Shown: in pieces, positions 35,504-44,787 of the stretch
Layout: the number at the start of each line of letters is the position of its first letter
Numbering within the stretch: the stretch's first letter is position 1
Source: Streptoalloteichus tenebrarius
Lineage (GTDB): Bacteria > Actinomycetota > Actinomycetes > Mycobacteriales > Pseudonocardiaceae
Direction of reading: 5' to 3'
DNA: 64,000 bases
NCBI RefSeq assembly: GCF_024171885.1
Contig: NZ_JAMTCP010000020.1
Coordinates: 1-64,000 of the forward strand
Notes under the pieces: generated by a model
Databases searched by the model: none
Seen by the model: only the letters and a program-made list of their open reading frames with translations
Told to the model about the DNA's origin: nothing
Made by a program: the position numbers and the translations under genes

Positions 35504-36331
35504 ATGAAGACATGGATCTGCGACGGCTGCGGACTGGAGCACCCCGAGTCGCCCGCGCCGCCCGAGGCCTGCGTCCTCAACCGGGGCGAGGTCGGCATCG
35601 AGGAGCGCGGCGACCTCGGGCCGCACGGCACCGGGTGGACCACCCACGAGGAACTGGCCGCGCGGCCGCACGAGGTGCTGCACCGCGACCACGGCCGCGA
35701 CGTGCACAGCCTGCGCAGGGAGCCGAGATTCGCCATCGGCCACTGGTCGTTCCTCGCGCGCACCCCGCACGGCAACCTGCTGTGGGACCCGCCCGCCTAC
35801 CTGGACGACGAGATCCTCGGCAAGGTGCGCGAGCTGGGCGGGGTCGCGGTGGTCGCCACCAGCCACCCGCACATGTTCGCCGCGCAGGTTTCGTGGAGCC
35901 ACGCGTTCGGCGGCGTCCCGGTGCTGGTCAACGCCAACGACGAGGAGTGGGTGCCGCGCCCCGATCCCGTGATCCGGTACTGGCGGGACCAGGTGGAGCC
36001 GCTCCCCGGCATCCAGCTCGTCGAGGTCGGAGGGCACATGCGGGGCAGCTCGGTCGCCCGCACGAGCGACGGCACCCTGCTGGTCGGGGACACCGTCACC
36101 GGCGTGCCCGCCCACCCCGCGTGGGTGTCGTTCACCCGCAACTTCCCCAAGTTCGTGCCGCTCTCGCCCTCGGTGGTGCGCCGCATCGTCGACCGGCTGG
36201 ACGCCTTCGAGTACGACCGGCTCTACACGCTCGGCGGCGACACCATCAACGAGAACGCGAAGCAGGTCGTGCGCCGCGCGGCCGAGAGACACATCCGCTG
36301 GGCCAGCGGCGAGTTCGACCATCTGACCTGA
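35504..36331 (+). CDS. Metallo-beta-lactamase-fold protein with degenerate metal site
   Basis: 275 aa from ATG 35504 (the frame is open to 35477). It starts with a rubredoxin-like knuckle, CDGCGLEHPESPAPPEAC. The MBL pattern follows: LLWDPPAYLDDEI, then VAVVATSHPHMFAAQVSW in place of HxHxDH, GGHMRGSSVARTSDGTLLVG with the family His and Asp, and YTLGGDTINENA. The missing histidines make a normal di-zinc site doubtful. Hydrolase or oxidoreductase activity cannot be assigned. It is divergent from the iron-box operon. Confidence 0.75.
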   Translation: MKTWICDGCGLEHPESPAPPEACVLNRGEVGIEERGDLGPHGTGWTTHEELAARPHEVLHRDHGRDVHSLRREPRFAIGHWSFLARTPHGNLLWDPPAYLDDEILGKVRELGGVAVVATSHPHMFAAQVSWSHAFGGVPVLVNANDEEWVPRPDPVIRYWRDQVEPLPGIQLVEVGGHMRGSSVARTSDGTLLVGDTVTGVPAHPAWVSFTRNFPKFVPLSPSVVRRIVDRLDAFEYDRLYTLGGDTINENAKQVVRRAAERHIRWASGEFDHLT

Positions 36332-36384
36332 GCGCAGGTCACGCCGCGATCCCGCAACCGAACGAAGTCCGGCGGGCCGAAGGG

Positions 36385-36410
36385 CCTGACGCCCCTCTGG
36401 GGGTGTCAGG
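36385..36410. terminator. Bidirectional hairpin between convergent MBL and SDR genes
   Basis: CCTGACGCCCC (36385-36395) pairs with GGGGTGTCAGG (36400-36410), including one G-T, over a TCTG loop. It covers the last codons of the minus-strand SDR. A second small stem, TGACCTG-AGCG-CAGGTCA (36324-36341), overlaps the stop of the MBL gene. Together they are suited to ending both transcripts. Confidence 0.65.
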
Positions 36411-37257
36411 TCCGGCGCGCCGGTCCGTCTCGTGAGAAGGGTTCGCGCCCGGGCGGACACTCGGCCCGCCCTTCACCCTTCGGCCCGGATCTCGGCGTCG
36501 GGGCGTCCAGGGCGCATCGGGAGATTCCGCCGTCGACGAGCAGTTCCGCGCCGGTGGTGAAGGTCGCGTCGAAGGCGAGAAACAGCGCGGCGGCGGCGAC
36601 CTCCTCCGCGGTGCCCGCACGGCCGAGCGGGGTCGTCTCGGCGCCCCGGCGCTCGAACTCCGCCCGGTACTCCTCGGGCAGGTCCGGGTTCGCGGTGGTC
36701 GACTCGACATAGCCCGGCGCCACGCAGTTGACCCTGATCCTCCTGGGGAGGAACTCGGCGGCGAACACCTTGGCGAATCCCCGGAGGGCCTCCTTGCTTC
36801 CGGAGTAGACACTGGTGCCGGGGTAGCCGAGGTCGTGGGCCGCGGTCATGAGGATGATCGCGCCGCCGTCCCGGACGAGCGGGGCCAGGCGTCGCACCGT
36901 GAAGTAGGCGCCCTTGGTGTTGATGGCGAAGTGCCGGTCGTAGCTCGCCTCGGTCACCCGCTCCAGGAGCTGTTCCGGCTCGAAGACGCCGTGGTTGACG
37001 AAGACGGCGTCGAGCTGCCCGAACACGCGCTGGACGAGCGCCCCGAGCGTGTCGATGTCGTCCATGCTCGTCGCGTCGAACCGCACCACGTGCGCCGCCG
37101 GTGATCCCAGCCTGGTCCTGGCGTCCCGCATCCTCCCCTCGTCACGCCCCGTGAGGATGACGTCGGCGCCCCTGGCGAGCAGCAGCTCGGCCATGGCCAG
37201 GCCGATGGTGCCGGTTCCGCCCGTGATGACGGCCTTCTTCCCCTCGTGGGACAGCAT
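36406..37257 (-). CDS. Short-chain dehydrogenase/reductase
   Basis: 283 aa from ATG 37257 with GGAG upstream; the long frame to 37833 is not coding in character. Classical SDR marks: cofactor loop VITGGTGTIGLAMAELLLAR, NHG in AVFVNHGVFEP, active-site Tyr and Lys in SVYSGSKEALRGFAK, and IRVNCVAPGYVES. The catalytic Ser position, 13 residues before Tyr, is Thr (IILMTAAHDLGYPG), a rare change. ILTGRDE after beta-2 suggests NADP(H) preference. The last 35 residues are a Pro/Gly/Arg-rich tail. The substrate is unknown. Confidence 0.88.
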   Translation of the reverse strand: MLSHEGKKAVITGGTGTIGLAMAELLLARGADVILTGRDEGRMRDARTRLGSPAAHVVRFDATSMDDIDTLGALVQRVFGQLDAVFVNHGVFEPEQLLERVTEASYDRHFAINTKGAYFTVRRLAPLVRDGGAIILMTAAHDLGYPGTSVYSGSKEALRGFAKVFAAEFLPRRIRVNCVAPGYVESTTANPDLPEEYRAEFERRGAETTPLGRAGTAEEVAAAALFLAFDATFTTGAELLVDGGISRCALDAPTPRSGPKGEGRAECPPGREPFSRDGPARRT

Positions 37258-37736
37258 GGGGGCTCCTGAGCTGGGACCGATTCCGGGTGGGCCGTGAGTG
37301 AGGAGTCGGCCTCTCCGTGTCCTTGGTCTACCCACCGGCCTCGGCCTCGGAGACCCCTGCTCGGGTGACAGCGACGGTCGTCGTGGTCGTCCACCCTCGT
37401 GGGCCCCCGAAAGGGTGAAAAGCGCGGGAAGGTTGTCACCAGAAGCGGGGGTTTCTCGGGGTCTTTCCCGGGTGCTGTACCGCCTTCGCGTGGCCTGTCG
37501 CATAGTGAGATGGCGCAAGAGGTCACCGAACGCGGGCGTAGTCCGTCGTGCGTGGCCGCGCGATGCCAGTGTCAGAAGATTGCGCCAGGACAGGGTGTGC
37601 CGGGCCGCGCACTCTCCGCCCCGAGAACCGTGGATCCCACGGGAGGTCAGGCGGAGGCGGTGGCCGCAGCACCGCACCGCGAACGAGCAGTGGTCCGGGC
37701 CGAGGCCACCCCGCTGCTCGACCAAGGAACTCCCAC
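37258..37736. other. Divergent promoter region, SDR / PLP decarboxylase
   Basis: About 480 bp with no supported gene. It must hold the promoters of both flanking units. The only ribosome sites I can place are those of the two genes. I searched by eye for an iron box like that at 35,367 and did not find one. Antisense-like open frames cross the region. Confidence 0.5.
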
Positions 37737-38978
37737 ATGTTCTCGATCGGTAGCAGCGAGCAGCAGCGCTTCCAGGACATCCGACTGTGCCTGGAGCGGG
37801 ACGTCGTGCCGAGGCTCGGCGAGATCCGCACACCCGCGCTCCTCTACCTCGACGCCGTGCTGCACGCGAACGTGGACGAGTACCTCGACTTCCTCGCTCC
37901 GCTCCAGGTCGACCTGCTGTACTCGGTGAAACCCTGCACGCTCGACTTCGTCGTCACCCAGCTCGCCGGCCGCACGGCAGGGTTCGACGCGTGCACGACA
38001 GCCGAGGCCCGCCTCGTGCGCGAGATCCTCGGTCCCGGCGCGAAGCCCGTTCATCTCACCGGGCTCGGCGTCTCCCAGCAGACCTGGCCCGAGGTGGCGG
38101 CCGTGGCGGACTACGTCAACGTCAACTCACTGTCCACTCTCGACCGTGTCCGATCCGTCCACAAAGGACTGAAGCCCCGGGTCGGCCTGCGGGTCAACCC
38201 CAAGTTCTCCACCGCCAAGGACCTCCGGTACGACCCGGCTCGACCCGGGTCGAAGCTCGGTGTGCCCCCAGGCCTCTTCGAGCGATGGGTCGTCGAGGAC
38301 GGAGGGCGGGGAGTCTCCGGCCTGCACTTCCACATCGCCTGCGAGTCCTCCAGCCTCGGCGCGGTCGTGTCCAGTCTGGACTGGTTGACCACCGTGGCCG
38401 CGCCGCTGCTGCCCCGGCTGGAGTACCTCAACGTCGGGGGAGGCTGGCTGCGCCCCGGTGTCGTGGACGGACGCGAGGACTTCGCGGAGATGACGCGCGG
38501 GGTCCGCGCGCTGGGGGTGCCGACGATCCTCACCGAACCGGGGACCGGCGTGGTCCGGGACGCCGGCGTCCTGGCGACCCGGGTGCTCGACGTGATCGAC
38601 ACGGACGACGTCACGGTCGCGGTCGTCGACACGACGGTGGGGCACGCGCCGGAGGTGTTCGAGTACGCGTGGGCGCCCGAGGTCCACGCGCCCGGCAACG
38701 AGCCGAGCCCCGAGTCCGGCCGGGAGTACGAGATCGCGGGATGCTCGCCCCTGGCCGGCGACGTGTTCGGCCGGTACCGGTTCCGCGACCCGCTGCGCGT
38801 GGGGCAGCCGCTGTTCTTCCTCCAGCTCGGCGCCTACGCCCAGGCCCGGTGGTCGTCCTTCACCGGACTGCCCTGGCCCTCGGTCCACCGCCTGACCCGC
38901 ACCGGCGAGCTGCTGACCGCCCAGGGCTCCAGCGACCTCGCCTACCGCAGTCTCTGGAGGAGCCATGGGCAGCGTTGA
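37737..38978 (+). CDS. Fold-III PLP decarboxylase, carboxynorspermidine decarboxylase-like
   Basis: 413 aa from ATG 37737 with AAGGA upstream. An alanine-racemase-type barrel carries PLP on K65 (LLYSVKPC). Other conserved parts are GFDACTTAEARLV, the substrate-side SGLHFHIACESSS, the glycine loop LNVGGGW, the phosphate-site ILTEPGTGVVRDAG, and AGCSPLAGDVFGRYRF, which matches the C-x2-GD dimer motif of NspC enzymes. It would decarboxylate a carboxylated polyamine or similar D-stereocentre amino acid. It is the first gene of a five-gene operon and overlaps the next by 14 nt. Confidence 0.88.
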   Translation: MFSIGSSEQQRFQDIRLCLERDVVPRLGEIRTPALLYLDAVLHANVDEYLDFLAPLQVDLLYSVKPCTLDFVVTQLAGRTAGFDACTTAEARLVREILGPGAKPVHLTGLGVSQQTWPEVAAVADYVNVNSLSTLDRVRSVHKGLKPRVGLRVNPKFSTAKDLRYDPARPGSKLGVPPGLFERWVVEDGGRGVSGLHFHIACESSSLGAVVSSLDWLTTVAAPLLPRLEYLNVGGGWLRPGVVDGREDFAEMTRGVRALGVPTILTEPGTGVVRDAGVLATRVLDVIDTDDVTVAVVDTTVGHAPEVFEYAWAPEVHAPGNEPSPESGREYEIAGCSPLAGDVFGRYRFRDPLRVGQPLFFLQLGAYAQARWSSFTGLPWPSVHRLTRTGELLTAQGSSDLAYRSLWRSHGQR

Positions 38979-40311
38979 ACACCGCCTGGTCGACGTCGCG
39001 CGCCCGGCACAGCCCCTGACCTGGCCGACGGTGGCCGGGCTGCTGGCTCCGCATTCCACCGAGGACGAGTTCCCGCTGCGCCTGGCCCTCGTCGCCGCCG
39101 ACGACGCGCGGCTGCGGTTCGAGATGTCGGTCCTGAAGGGAGTCGGCGGGCGAGGGCAGCGCTGGGGCTCGCTGTGGGAGTTCCGCCCCCGCCGCCCCCA
39201 GCGGACGGGGCGGTTCGTCGCCGTCCAGGTCGTCCCGACGGGGGTTCGCGCGGAGATCGGCGGGTTCTCCGGCGACGCCACCCCGGCGACGAACCTCCTC
39301 GCCGCCGTGTGCGACTACGTCCTGACCCACCCCAACTGCGTCACCGCCTCCGACCTGTACTGGGCGCGCGACAACGTCCTGTACCTGGAGGGCAACCTGC
39401 TCAGCCGGTTCCTCACGGGCATGATCCACCTGCTTCCCCGGCAGACGCGCCGCCTCGGCCTCCTGGTCGACTCCCCGAGGGGCGAGGACCTGCTCAACAA
39501 CGTCCTCAACGCCGTCAACGCCGCCAGGGCGGTGGGCGGACTGGAGCTGGGGCCGGTGTGGGTGTGCGGGAAACCGCTCCGCGCGAGCGTGTTCTACAGC
39601 GACTCCGGGCGCGCCCTCGGCGACGTCACCAACCTCGGGGAGATCCTCGACCTCGCCTCGCAGGCGGCCCGCTCGGTGGACGCCCTCGCGATCACCAGTG
39701 AGATCGCGGTCGACCCTGGCCTGCGCGCCGACTACTACGCGGGCAAGGAGGTCCCCAACCCGTGGGGCGGTGTGGAGGCGCTGCTCACCCACGCCGTGAC
39801 CACCGTCGTCGGCCTTCCCGCCGCGCACGCGCCCATGCTCACGCTCTGGGAGGAACTCAGGGTCGAGGGTCCGGTGGACCCGCGCGACGCCGCCGAGGTC
39901 ATCTCCATGACCTTCCTCGTCTCGGTCCTGCGCGGCCTCGCCGCCGCGCCCCAGCCCGTCGCGGCGGACGCGCCGGTCGTCCCCGGCGACACCCGCCTCA
40001 CCGCCGAGGACGTCGGCGCGGTGGTCCTCCCCGCCTCCGCCGTCGGCGGCGTCCCCGCGTTCGCCGCGCTCGCGCAGGGCATTCCGCTGGTCCTGGTGAC
40101 GGAGAACGAGACGATCAGCGAACTGCGGCCCGAGGACCTCGTTCCGCCGGGCGACGGCGTGCGGCCGGAGATCCACGTGGTCGGCAACTACCTGGAGGCG
40201 GCGGGCGTCCTGGTCTCGCTCAGGGAGCGGCTGAGCCTGGAGAGCCTCCGCCGGCCGATTCCCAGGGCCGAACCACTCCAGCTCCCGGGAGGGCCGGCGG
40301 CCGATGAGTGA
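38965..40311 (+). CDS. DUF3326 family protein
   Basis: 448 aa, ATG 38965 behind TGGAGGAG. It is a large soluble alpha/beta protein. Segments such as VQVVPTGVRAEIGGFSGDAT, ATNLLAAVCDYVLTHPNCVT, LYWARDNVLYLEGNLLSRFL and VPNPWGGVEALLTHAVTTVV are what I recall of DUF3326, a family of cyanobacteria, plants and some actinobacteria with no assigned function. It overlaps both neighbours (14 and 8 nt), so it must act with the decarboxylase and the oxidoreductase. No cofactor motif is obvious. Confidence 0.75.
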   Translation: MGSVEHRLVDVARPAQPLTWPTVAGLLAPHSTEDEFPLRLALVAADDARLRFEMSVLKGVGGRGQRWGSLWEFRPRRPQRTGRFVAVQVVPTGVRAEIGGFSGDATPATNLLAAVCDYVLTHPNCVTASDLYWARDNVLYLEGNLLSRFLTGMIHLLPRQTRRLGLLVDSPRGEDLLNNVLNAVNAARAVGGLELGPVWVCGKPLRASVFYSDSGRALGDVTNLGEILDLASQAARSVDALAITSEIAVDPGLRADYYAGKEVPNPWGGVEALLTHAVTTVVGLPAAHAPMLTLWEELRVEGPVDPRDAAEVISMTFLVSVLRGLAAAPQPVAADAPVVPGDTRLTAEDVGAVVLPASAVGGVPAFAALAQGIPLVLVTENETISELRPEDLVPPGDGVRPEIHVVGNYLEAAGVLVSLRERLSLESLRRPIPRAEPLQLPGGPAADE

Positions 40312-41659
40312 ACGCTCGACGTTTCCCGCACGAGAACCGGTGACGGTGCGAGACGTGCGACGGGTGGCGGTCGTGGGGGCTGGTGTCGCCGGGATCGCGG
40401 CCGCGTACCGGCTGTGCCGCACCCCGAACACCGGCGTGGACGTCACGCTGTTCGAGCGGGCCGCCGATCTCGGGGGCGACGCCCGCACGATCTCCGTGGA
40501 GGACGGCGACGGCGCGCTCGCGGTCGACATCGGGGTCTTCGCGTTCCAGGAGACCCTCTTCCCGAGGTTCGCGGCCTTTCTCACCGAGCTGGGCGTCGCC
40601 AGCAGGCCCTACCGGGAACGGCCGTGCTTCTTCGACGCCGACACGGGGGACACCTACACCCCGGCGGGTTACGACTTCCTCGACGGCGAACCGCCGAGCG
40701 GGACGAGCGCGGAGTTCACGGCCCTGCACCACCAGGCGCGTCGGTTCCGGGTCGAGGGCGCCTCCCACCCCGCGCTGACCGAGCCCGATCTGTCACTGGG
40801 CGAGTACGCCGAGCACACCGGTCTCGGCCCCGACTTTCGCCACAGTTTCGTCGTCCAGCTCGCCTCCGCGCAGTGGAACCTGCCCTCCGCCACGGTGTTG
40901 GGCCTGCCCGCGCGCAGCGTCCTGTGCCTGATGACCGAGGACGGCCCCGGCGCCGCCGCCGTGCCCTGGCGCACCATCGAAGGTGGGACGGCGACTTACC
41001 TGCGCCGGGTCCGCGCCGTGCTCTTGGGCCAGGGATGCCATATCCGCACGACCAGGGTCACGGGCGTGGCGGAGCGGGCGGACGGCGTCCGGCTGCGCAC
41101 GCACGACAAATCAGAATCCTTCGACCACGTGATCATCGCGACCCACGCCGACGAGGCGCTGTCCCTCCTCGAACGGCCCAGCCCCCTCCAACGCGGGCTC
41201 GCGGCCGTCCCGTATCACGCGTGCACGTTGCTCCTGCACCGGGACCCGGTGGTCATGGCCCCCGACCGGCATCGCTGGGGCACCTCCAACTTCGGTCGCA
41301 CCAGGCGTTTCGGCGACCTCCGGACCTGGCACACGACCTACGTCAACCAGACCCAGGGCCTTCGGAGCACGCGGGACTACTTCCGCACCCCGGACAGCCC
41401 CCTGCCCATCCGGGACGACCTGGTCGTGGCCGAGACACACTTCCGGCATCCCGTGTTCGTCGCGGAGGCGATCCACCTCCAGCACGGGATCATGGCGCTG
41501 AACACCGAGGGGCGCGTCAGCGTCGCCGGCGCCTACGTCCAGACGCCGCCCCTCGGACCTGACAGCCTCGGGCTGCACGAGGCCGCCTTCACGTCCGGAG
41601 TGGCGGCGGCGGAAACACTTCTCGCACACCACGAACCCGTTCCGGGGGTGTCGTCATGA
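40304..41659 (+). CDS. FAD-dependent amine oxidase-like protein (COG2907 type)
   Basis: 451 aa, ATG 40304. The dinucleotide fold is RRVAVVGAGVAGIAAAYRLC, then VTLFERAADLGGDARTISVE, the GG-doublet of amine oxidases and desaturases. Further family parts are ALAVDIGVFAFQETLFPRFA, IEGGTATYLRRVRAVLLGQG, FDHVIIATHADEALSLLE, and the C-terminal LGPDSLGLHEAAFTSGVAAA, which contacts FAD. It would oxidise a C-N or C-C bond of the pathway intermediate. Translationally coupled to both neighbours. Confidence 0.88.
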   Translation: MSERSTFPAREPVTVRDVRRVAVVGAGVAGIAAAYRLCRTPNTGVDVTLFERAADLGGDARTISVEDGDGALAVDIGVFAFQETLFPRFAAFLTELGVASRPYRERPCFFDADTGDTYTPAGYDFLDGEPPSGTSAEFTALHHQARRFRVEGASHPALTEPDLSLGEYAEHTGLGPDFRHSFVVQLASAQWNLPSATVLGLPARSVLCLMTEDGPGAAAVPWRTIEGGTATYLRRVRAVLLGQGCHIRTTRVTGVAERADGVRLRTHDKSESFDHVIIATHADEALSLLERPSPLQRGLAAVPYHACTLLLHRDPVVMAPDRHRWGTSNFGRTRRFGDLRTWHTTYVNQTQGLRSTRDYFRTPDSPLPIRDDLVVAETHFRHPVFVAEAIHLQHGIMALNTEGRVSVAGAYVQTPPLGPDSLGLHEAAFTSGVAAAETLLAHHEPVPGVSS

Positions 41660-42078
41660 CCTTCGCCCGACCCATGATCATGATCTACACCGACGATCTC
41701 CACCGCCTCGCGGACTTCTACACGGAGGTCTTCGGATTTCACCAGAAGTGGCGGTGGCCCCAGGAGCCGGAACCGGCGGAGCTGATCCAACTGGTCCACG
41801 GCGAGGACCAGGTCTGGCTGTCCCTGCCGAACGATCCCCTGCACGGCCGACAGCCCGTCACCTCCGGCGAGCACGAGGCCTCGTTCGTGCTGTGCCTGGA
41901 GACCGACGACGTCGACCGCACGGTCGATCGGCTTCGCGCCGACGGCCTGCCCGTCCTCTATGGACCCGCCGACCACCCCTCGGGGGAACGTCTCGCCTAC
42001 GTGGCCGATCCCGACGGACGACCGGTGATGCTCTACCACGAGATCACCTCCGGAGGTGCCGACACGAGAACCGAGTGA
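41656..42078 (+). CDS. VOC (glyoxalase/bleomycin-resistance fold) protein
   Basis: 140 aa, ATG 41656 overlapping the previous stop. Two beta-alpha-beta3 units: MIMIYTDDLHRLADFYTEVF with GFHQKW, and FVLCLETDDVDRTVDRLRAD with YVADPDGRPVMLY. Conserved metal-side positions include E in MLYHE. It may be a pathway enzyme (isomerase or dioxygenase) or bind the product for self-protection. The short length fits single-chain VOC dimers. Confidence 0.85.
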   Translation: MTFARPMIMIYTDDLHRLADFYTEVFGFHQKWRWPQEPEPAELIQLVHGEDQVWLSLPNDPLHGRQPVTSGEHEASFVLCLETDDVDRTVDRLRADGLPVLYGPADHPSGERLAYVADPDGRPVMLYHEITSGGADTRTE

Positions 42079-42141
42079 ACGCTGCCGGCTCCCGACTCAG
42101 GAGCGGGGGCCCACGACCGGCCTGAGTGGACGGAGGGCCAG

Positions 42142-42792
42142 GTGAGCCAGTACACGATCCGCCGGGTGGACGGGTCCGACAGGCGAACCCTCGACCAGAT
42201 CATGCGCCTGTTCGACCAGCAGTTGGGTCTGGGAACCGGCCCCGGCACCCGCGCCCAGATGCTCCAGGATCTGGCGGACCCCGCGTTCGCCGCGTTCGCC
42301 GCCCACTCGGTGCCACCGGGCACGGTGCTGGGCGCCGCCTCCGTCCGCCTCCTGACCGCCGAGGGATACCGGCGGTTGGCCGCGACCCTGCCCCCTGACA
42401 CGCTGCCCGCGTGGGACGACAGTGGTCGCCCCGGTCTGCTGGACCTCATCGCCGTCGACCCCGCGCACCGCGGTCATCGCGTCGGAAAACGCCTGCTGGA
42501 CAGCCTGCTGGGCTGGCTACGAGGCCAGGGGTGCCGTGACGTCTACGTCCTGCACTGGCCGTCCTTCCCCGGCGCCAGCAGCAAACCGCTGCTCCTCTCG
42601 GCGGGCTTCACCGTTGTCCGCTCCCTACCCGGTTACTGGTCGTCGGATCCGATGGATGCCGGCTCCCGATGCCTGCGGTGCGGCAGGCCCTGCCACTGCA
42701 CGGCCGACCTTCTGCACCTTCCTCTCACGCCGTCGTCGACCGGCCGGACGACGATCGGGTCCCACGAGGAGGTGTCGGAGAGCAGTCCCTGA
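42142..42792 (+). CDS. GNAT N-acetyltransferase with C-terminal CxxCxxxCxC knuckle
   Basis: 216 aa, GTG 42142 after GGAGGG (42131-42136). The acetyl-CoA loop is LLDLIAVDPAHRGHRVGKRL, with GRDVYVLHW-type strand beta-5 (CRDVYVLHWPSFPGASSKPL) and SAGFTVVRSLPGYW. After the GNAT fold comes CLRCGRPCHC, a likely zinc-binding knuckle, and a polar tail. Last gene of the decarboxylase operon, 63 nt after the VOC gene. It could acetylate an amine released by the decarboxylase; that is inference. Confidence 0.85.
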   Translation: MSQYTIRRVDGSDRRTLDQIMRLFDQQLGLGTGPGTRAQMLQDLADPAFAAFAAHSVPPGTVLGAASVRLLTAEGYRRLAATLPPDTLPAWDDSGRPGLLDLIAVDPAHRGHRVGKRLLDSLLGWLRGQGCRDVYVLHWPSFPGASSKPLLLSAGFTVVRSLPGYWSSDPMDAGSRCLRCGRPCHCTADLLHLPLTPSSTGRTTIGSHEEVSESSP

Positions 42793-42860
42793 AGGGCGGA
42801 AAGACAGTCCACAGAGGACAGTGGAGGTGCGGTGCCGCCGCTGACGTGGCGCATGCGCGG

Positions 42861-43358
42861 TCAGCCGGGGAGGACGGGGCAGCTCCGCGGTTCCGACTCC
42901 CCATCGGTGAAACCGAGGATCACGTGCGTGTCCCTGACACCGCCCCCGCTGAGGAGATGGACGGCGAGCGCCGTGCAGACGACCTGGTCCGCCCCCTTGG
43001 CGGGCAGCTCGCGACTGGCGAACGGGAGAATGACCACGATGTCCCGCTCCCTGCGGTACACGACCGACCGCAACACCTCCTGGCGGGGAATCTCGGTGCG
43101 CAGACCGGCGTCGCGTTCGATGGGGGAGGGCCCGGTCATGAGCAGCTCCACCGCGCCCCGGATGTCACCGAGCCGGCCGGTCGCCCTCGGGGAGGCGCGA
43201 AGCGCGCCGGCGCTGTCGAGGAAGTAGAGCGGCGCACCGGTGGCGACACCGGCCGGCGCGTCGCCACCGTCGGCGACCCCGGTCGGGCCGAGCGCGCCGC
43301 ACCCCGCCACGAGCAGGGACAACAGGACCAGCACCGCGTGCCGCGGCCACCGGGTCAC
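42861..43358 (-). CDS. GerMN-like lipoprotein, AfsQ3-like partner of the two-component system
   Basis: 165 aa from GTG 43358, overlapping the sensor kinase stop (GTGA). Signal peptide VLVLLSLLVAGC ends in a lipobox (VAGC), so it is anchored to the outer face of the membrane. The mature part resembles a GerMN domain: APLYFLDSAGALRASPR, GAVELLMTGPSP, VVYRRERDIVVILPFAS, VCTALAVHLLS. In streptomycetes the AfsQ1/Q2 pair is followed by the lipoprotein gene afsQ3; the gene order here is the same. It may modulate the kinase. Confidence 0.8.
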   Translation of the reverse strand: MTRWPRHAVLVLLSLLVAGCGALGPTGVADGGDAPAGVATGAPLYFLDSAGALRASPRATGRLGDIRGAVELLMTGPSPIERDAGLRTEIPRQEVLRSVVYRRERDIVVILPFASRELPAKGADQVVCTALAVHLLSGGGVRDTHVILGFTDGESEPRSCPVLPG

Positions 43359-44787
43359 TGGTCCTCCTCCGCGCGTCGCCGAGGCAGGCGCACCACGAAC
43401 CGCGCGCCGCCGCCCGGCGCGTTCCCCGCCTCGATGTCCCCGCCGTGCAGCCTGGCGTTCTCCCTGGCGATCGCCAGGCCCAGCCCGCTGCCCTCCGAGC
43501 GCGCCCGCGCCTGGTCGGCCTTGGTGAAACGCTCGAAGACCCGCTCGGCGAGGTCCCCGGGCAGCCCAGGGCCGTGGTCGGTCACCTCGACCACGACCCA
43601 CGGCTCCTCCGCCCGCACCCGCACGACGACCGGCGGCGCGCCGTGCCGGAGGGCGTTGCCGACGAGGTTGGCGACGACGACGTCGAGGCGTCGCCGGTCC
43701 ACTGGCGCGGTGACACCCTCGGGAGCGTCCAGGTCGACCTCGTCCCGCCACCCCCTGGCCTCCAGGCAGTCCAGCACGGCCCGGCGCAGGTCCGTCTCCT
43801 CCACCCGGAGCCGGACCACGCCCGCGTCGAACCGGGAGACCTCGATGAGGTCCTCCACCAGCCGGGTCAGCTTGCGGGTCTCCTCCACCGCCAGCGCCGT
43901 GGACGCGCGCGCGTCCGGCGGCATCCGGTCGACCTCGGACTCCAGCACCTCGACCACGGCGGTGAGCGTGGTGAGCGGCGTGCGCAGCTCGTGGGAGACG
44001 TCGGCGACGAACCGGCGGGCGTCGGCCTCCATCCGCTGGTGGCGGGCCACGAGCCGCTCCAGCGCCTCGGCGGTCTGGTTGAACGTGGCGGTCAGCTCCG
44101 CCAGCTCGTCGACACCGCGTGGTCGCTGGCGCGCGCCGAGGTCGCCCTCGGCCAGCCGGCGCGCGGTGTCGCGCAGCTCGCGCACCGGGCGGAGGACGCC
44201 GCGCGCGGCCAGGAGGGCGATCAGGACCGCGAGGGGCAGCGCCGCCGCGCTGGTCAGCGCGGCCGACCGCGCCAGCGCGTCGATCTGCCGCTGGGTCGGG
44301 GCCAGGTCGTGCACGAGGTAGACCTCGATGCCGGACGGCCGTCGGGCGCCGTCCATGCCGATCATCAACACCGGGGCGCCGACGAGCAGCTTCGGCCCGG
44401 TGTCCGAGGCGACGCGTTGCACGACGAGGCGGTTCCGCTCCCGCACGGCGGCGCGGATCTCGGGCGTGAGGGGGTGGACCTCGGGCTCGGACGAGGACCG
44501 CGACCCGCCGTAGGTCACCAGGGCCTGTCCGCCCACGACCGCCCGCAGCCGGTCCAGGGCCGCCTGGTCCGGCGGGTACGCCGTGTCGGGGGCCACGGCG
44601 GCGAGCTGACGCCGCGTGCTCTCGGTGACCCTGGTCTGGGTCTCGGCGACCAGCGACTCGCTGGCCGAGACGTAGCTCGCCCACGCCGCGATCCCAGCCC
44701 CGAGAACCGTCACCGTGACGAAGGCGAGGACCAGGCGGGGCCGCAGCCCCCGCAGCCCCGGTGGCACGAGCTGGCGCCGTCGGGCGG

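Noticed and set aside
37258-37736. Second iron box in front of the PLP decarboxylase operon
   Set aside because: No sequence close to TTAGGTTAGGCTAACCTAA could be found by eye in this gap.
38860-40584. 574-codon minus-strand frame opposite the DUF3326 gene
   Set aside because: The plus-strand operon has overlapping starts and ribosome sites; the minus frame is Arg/Gly/Asp-rich without domains.
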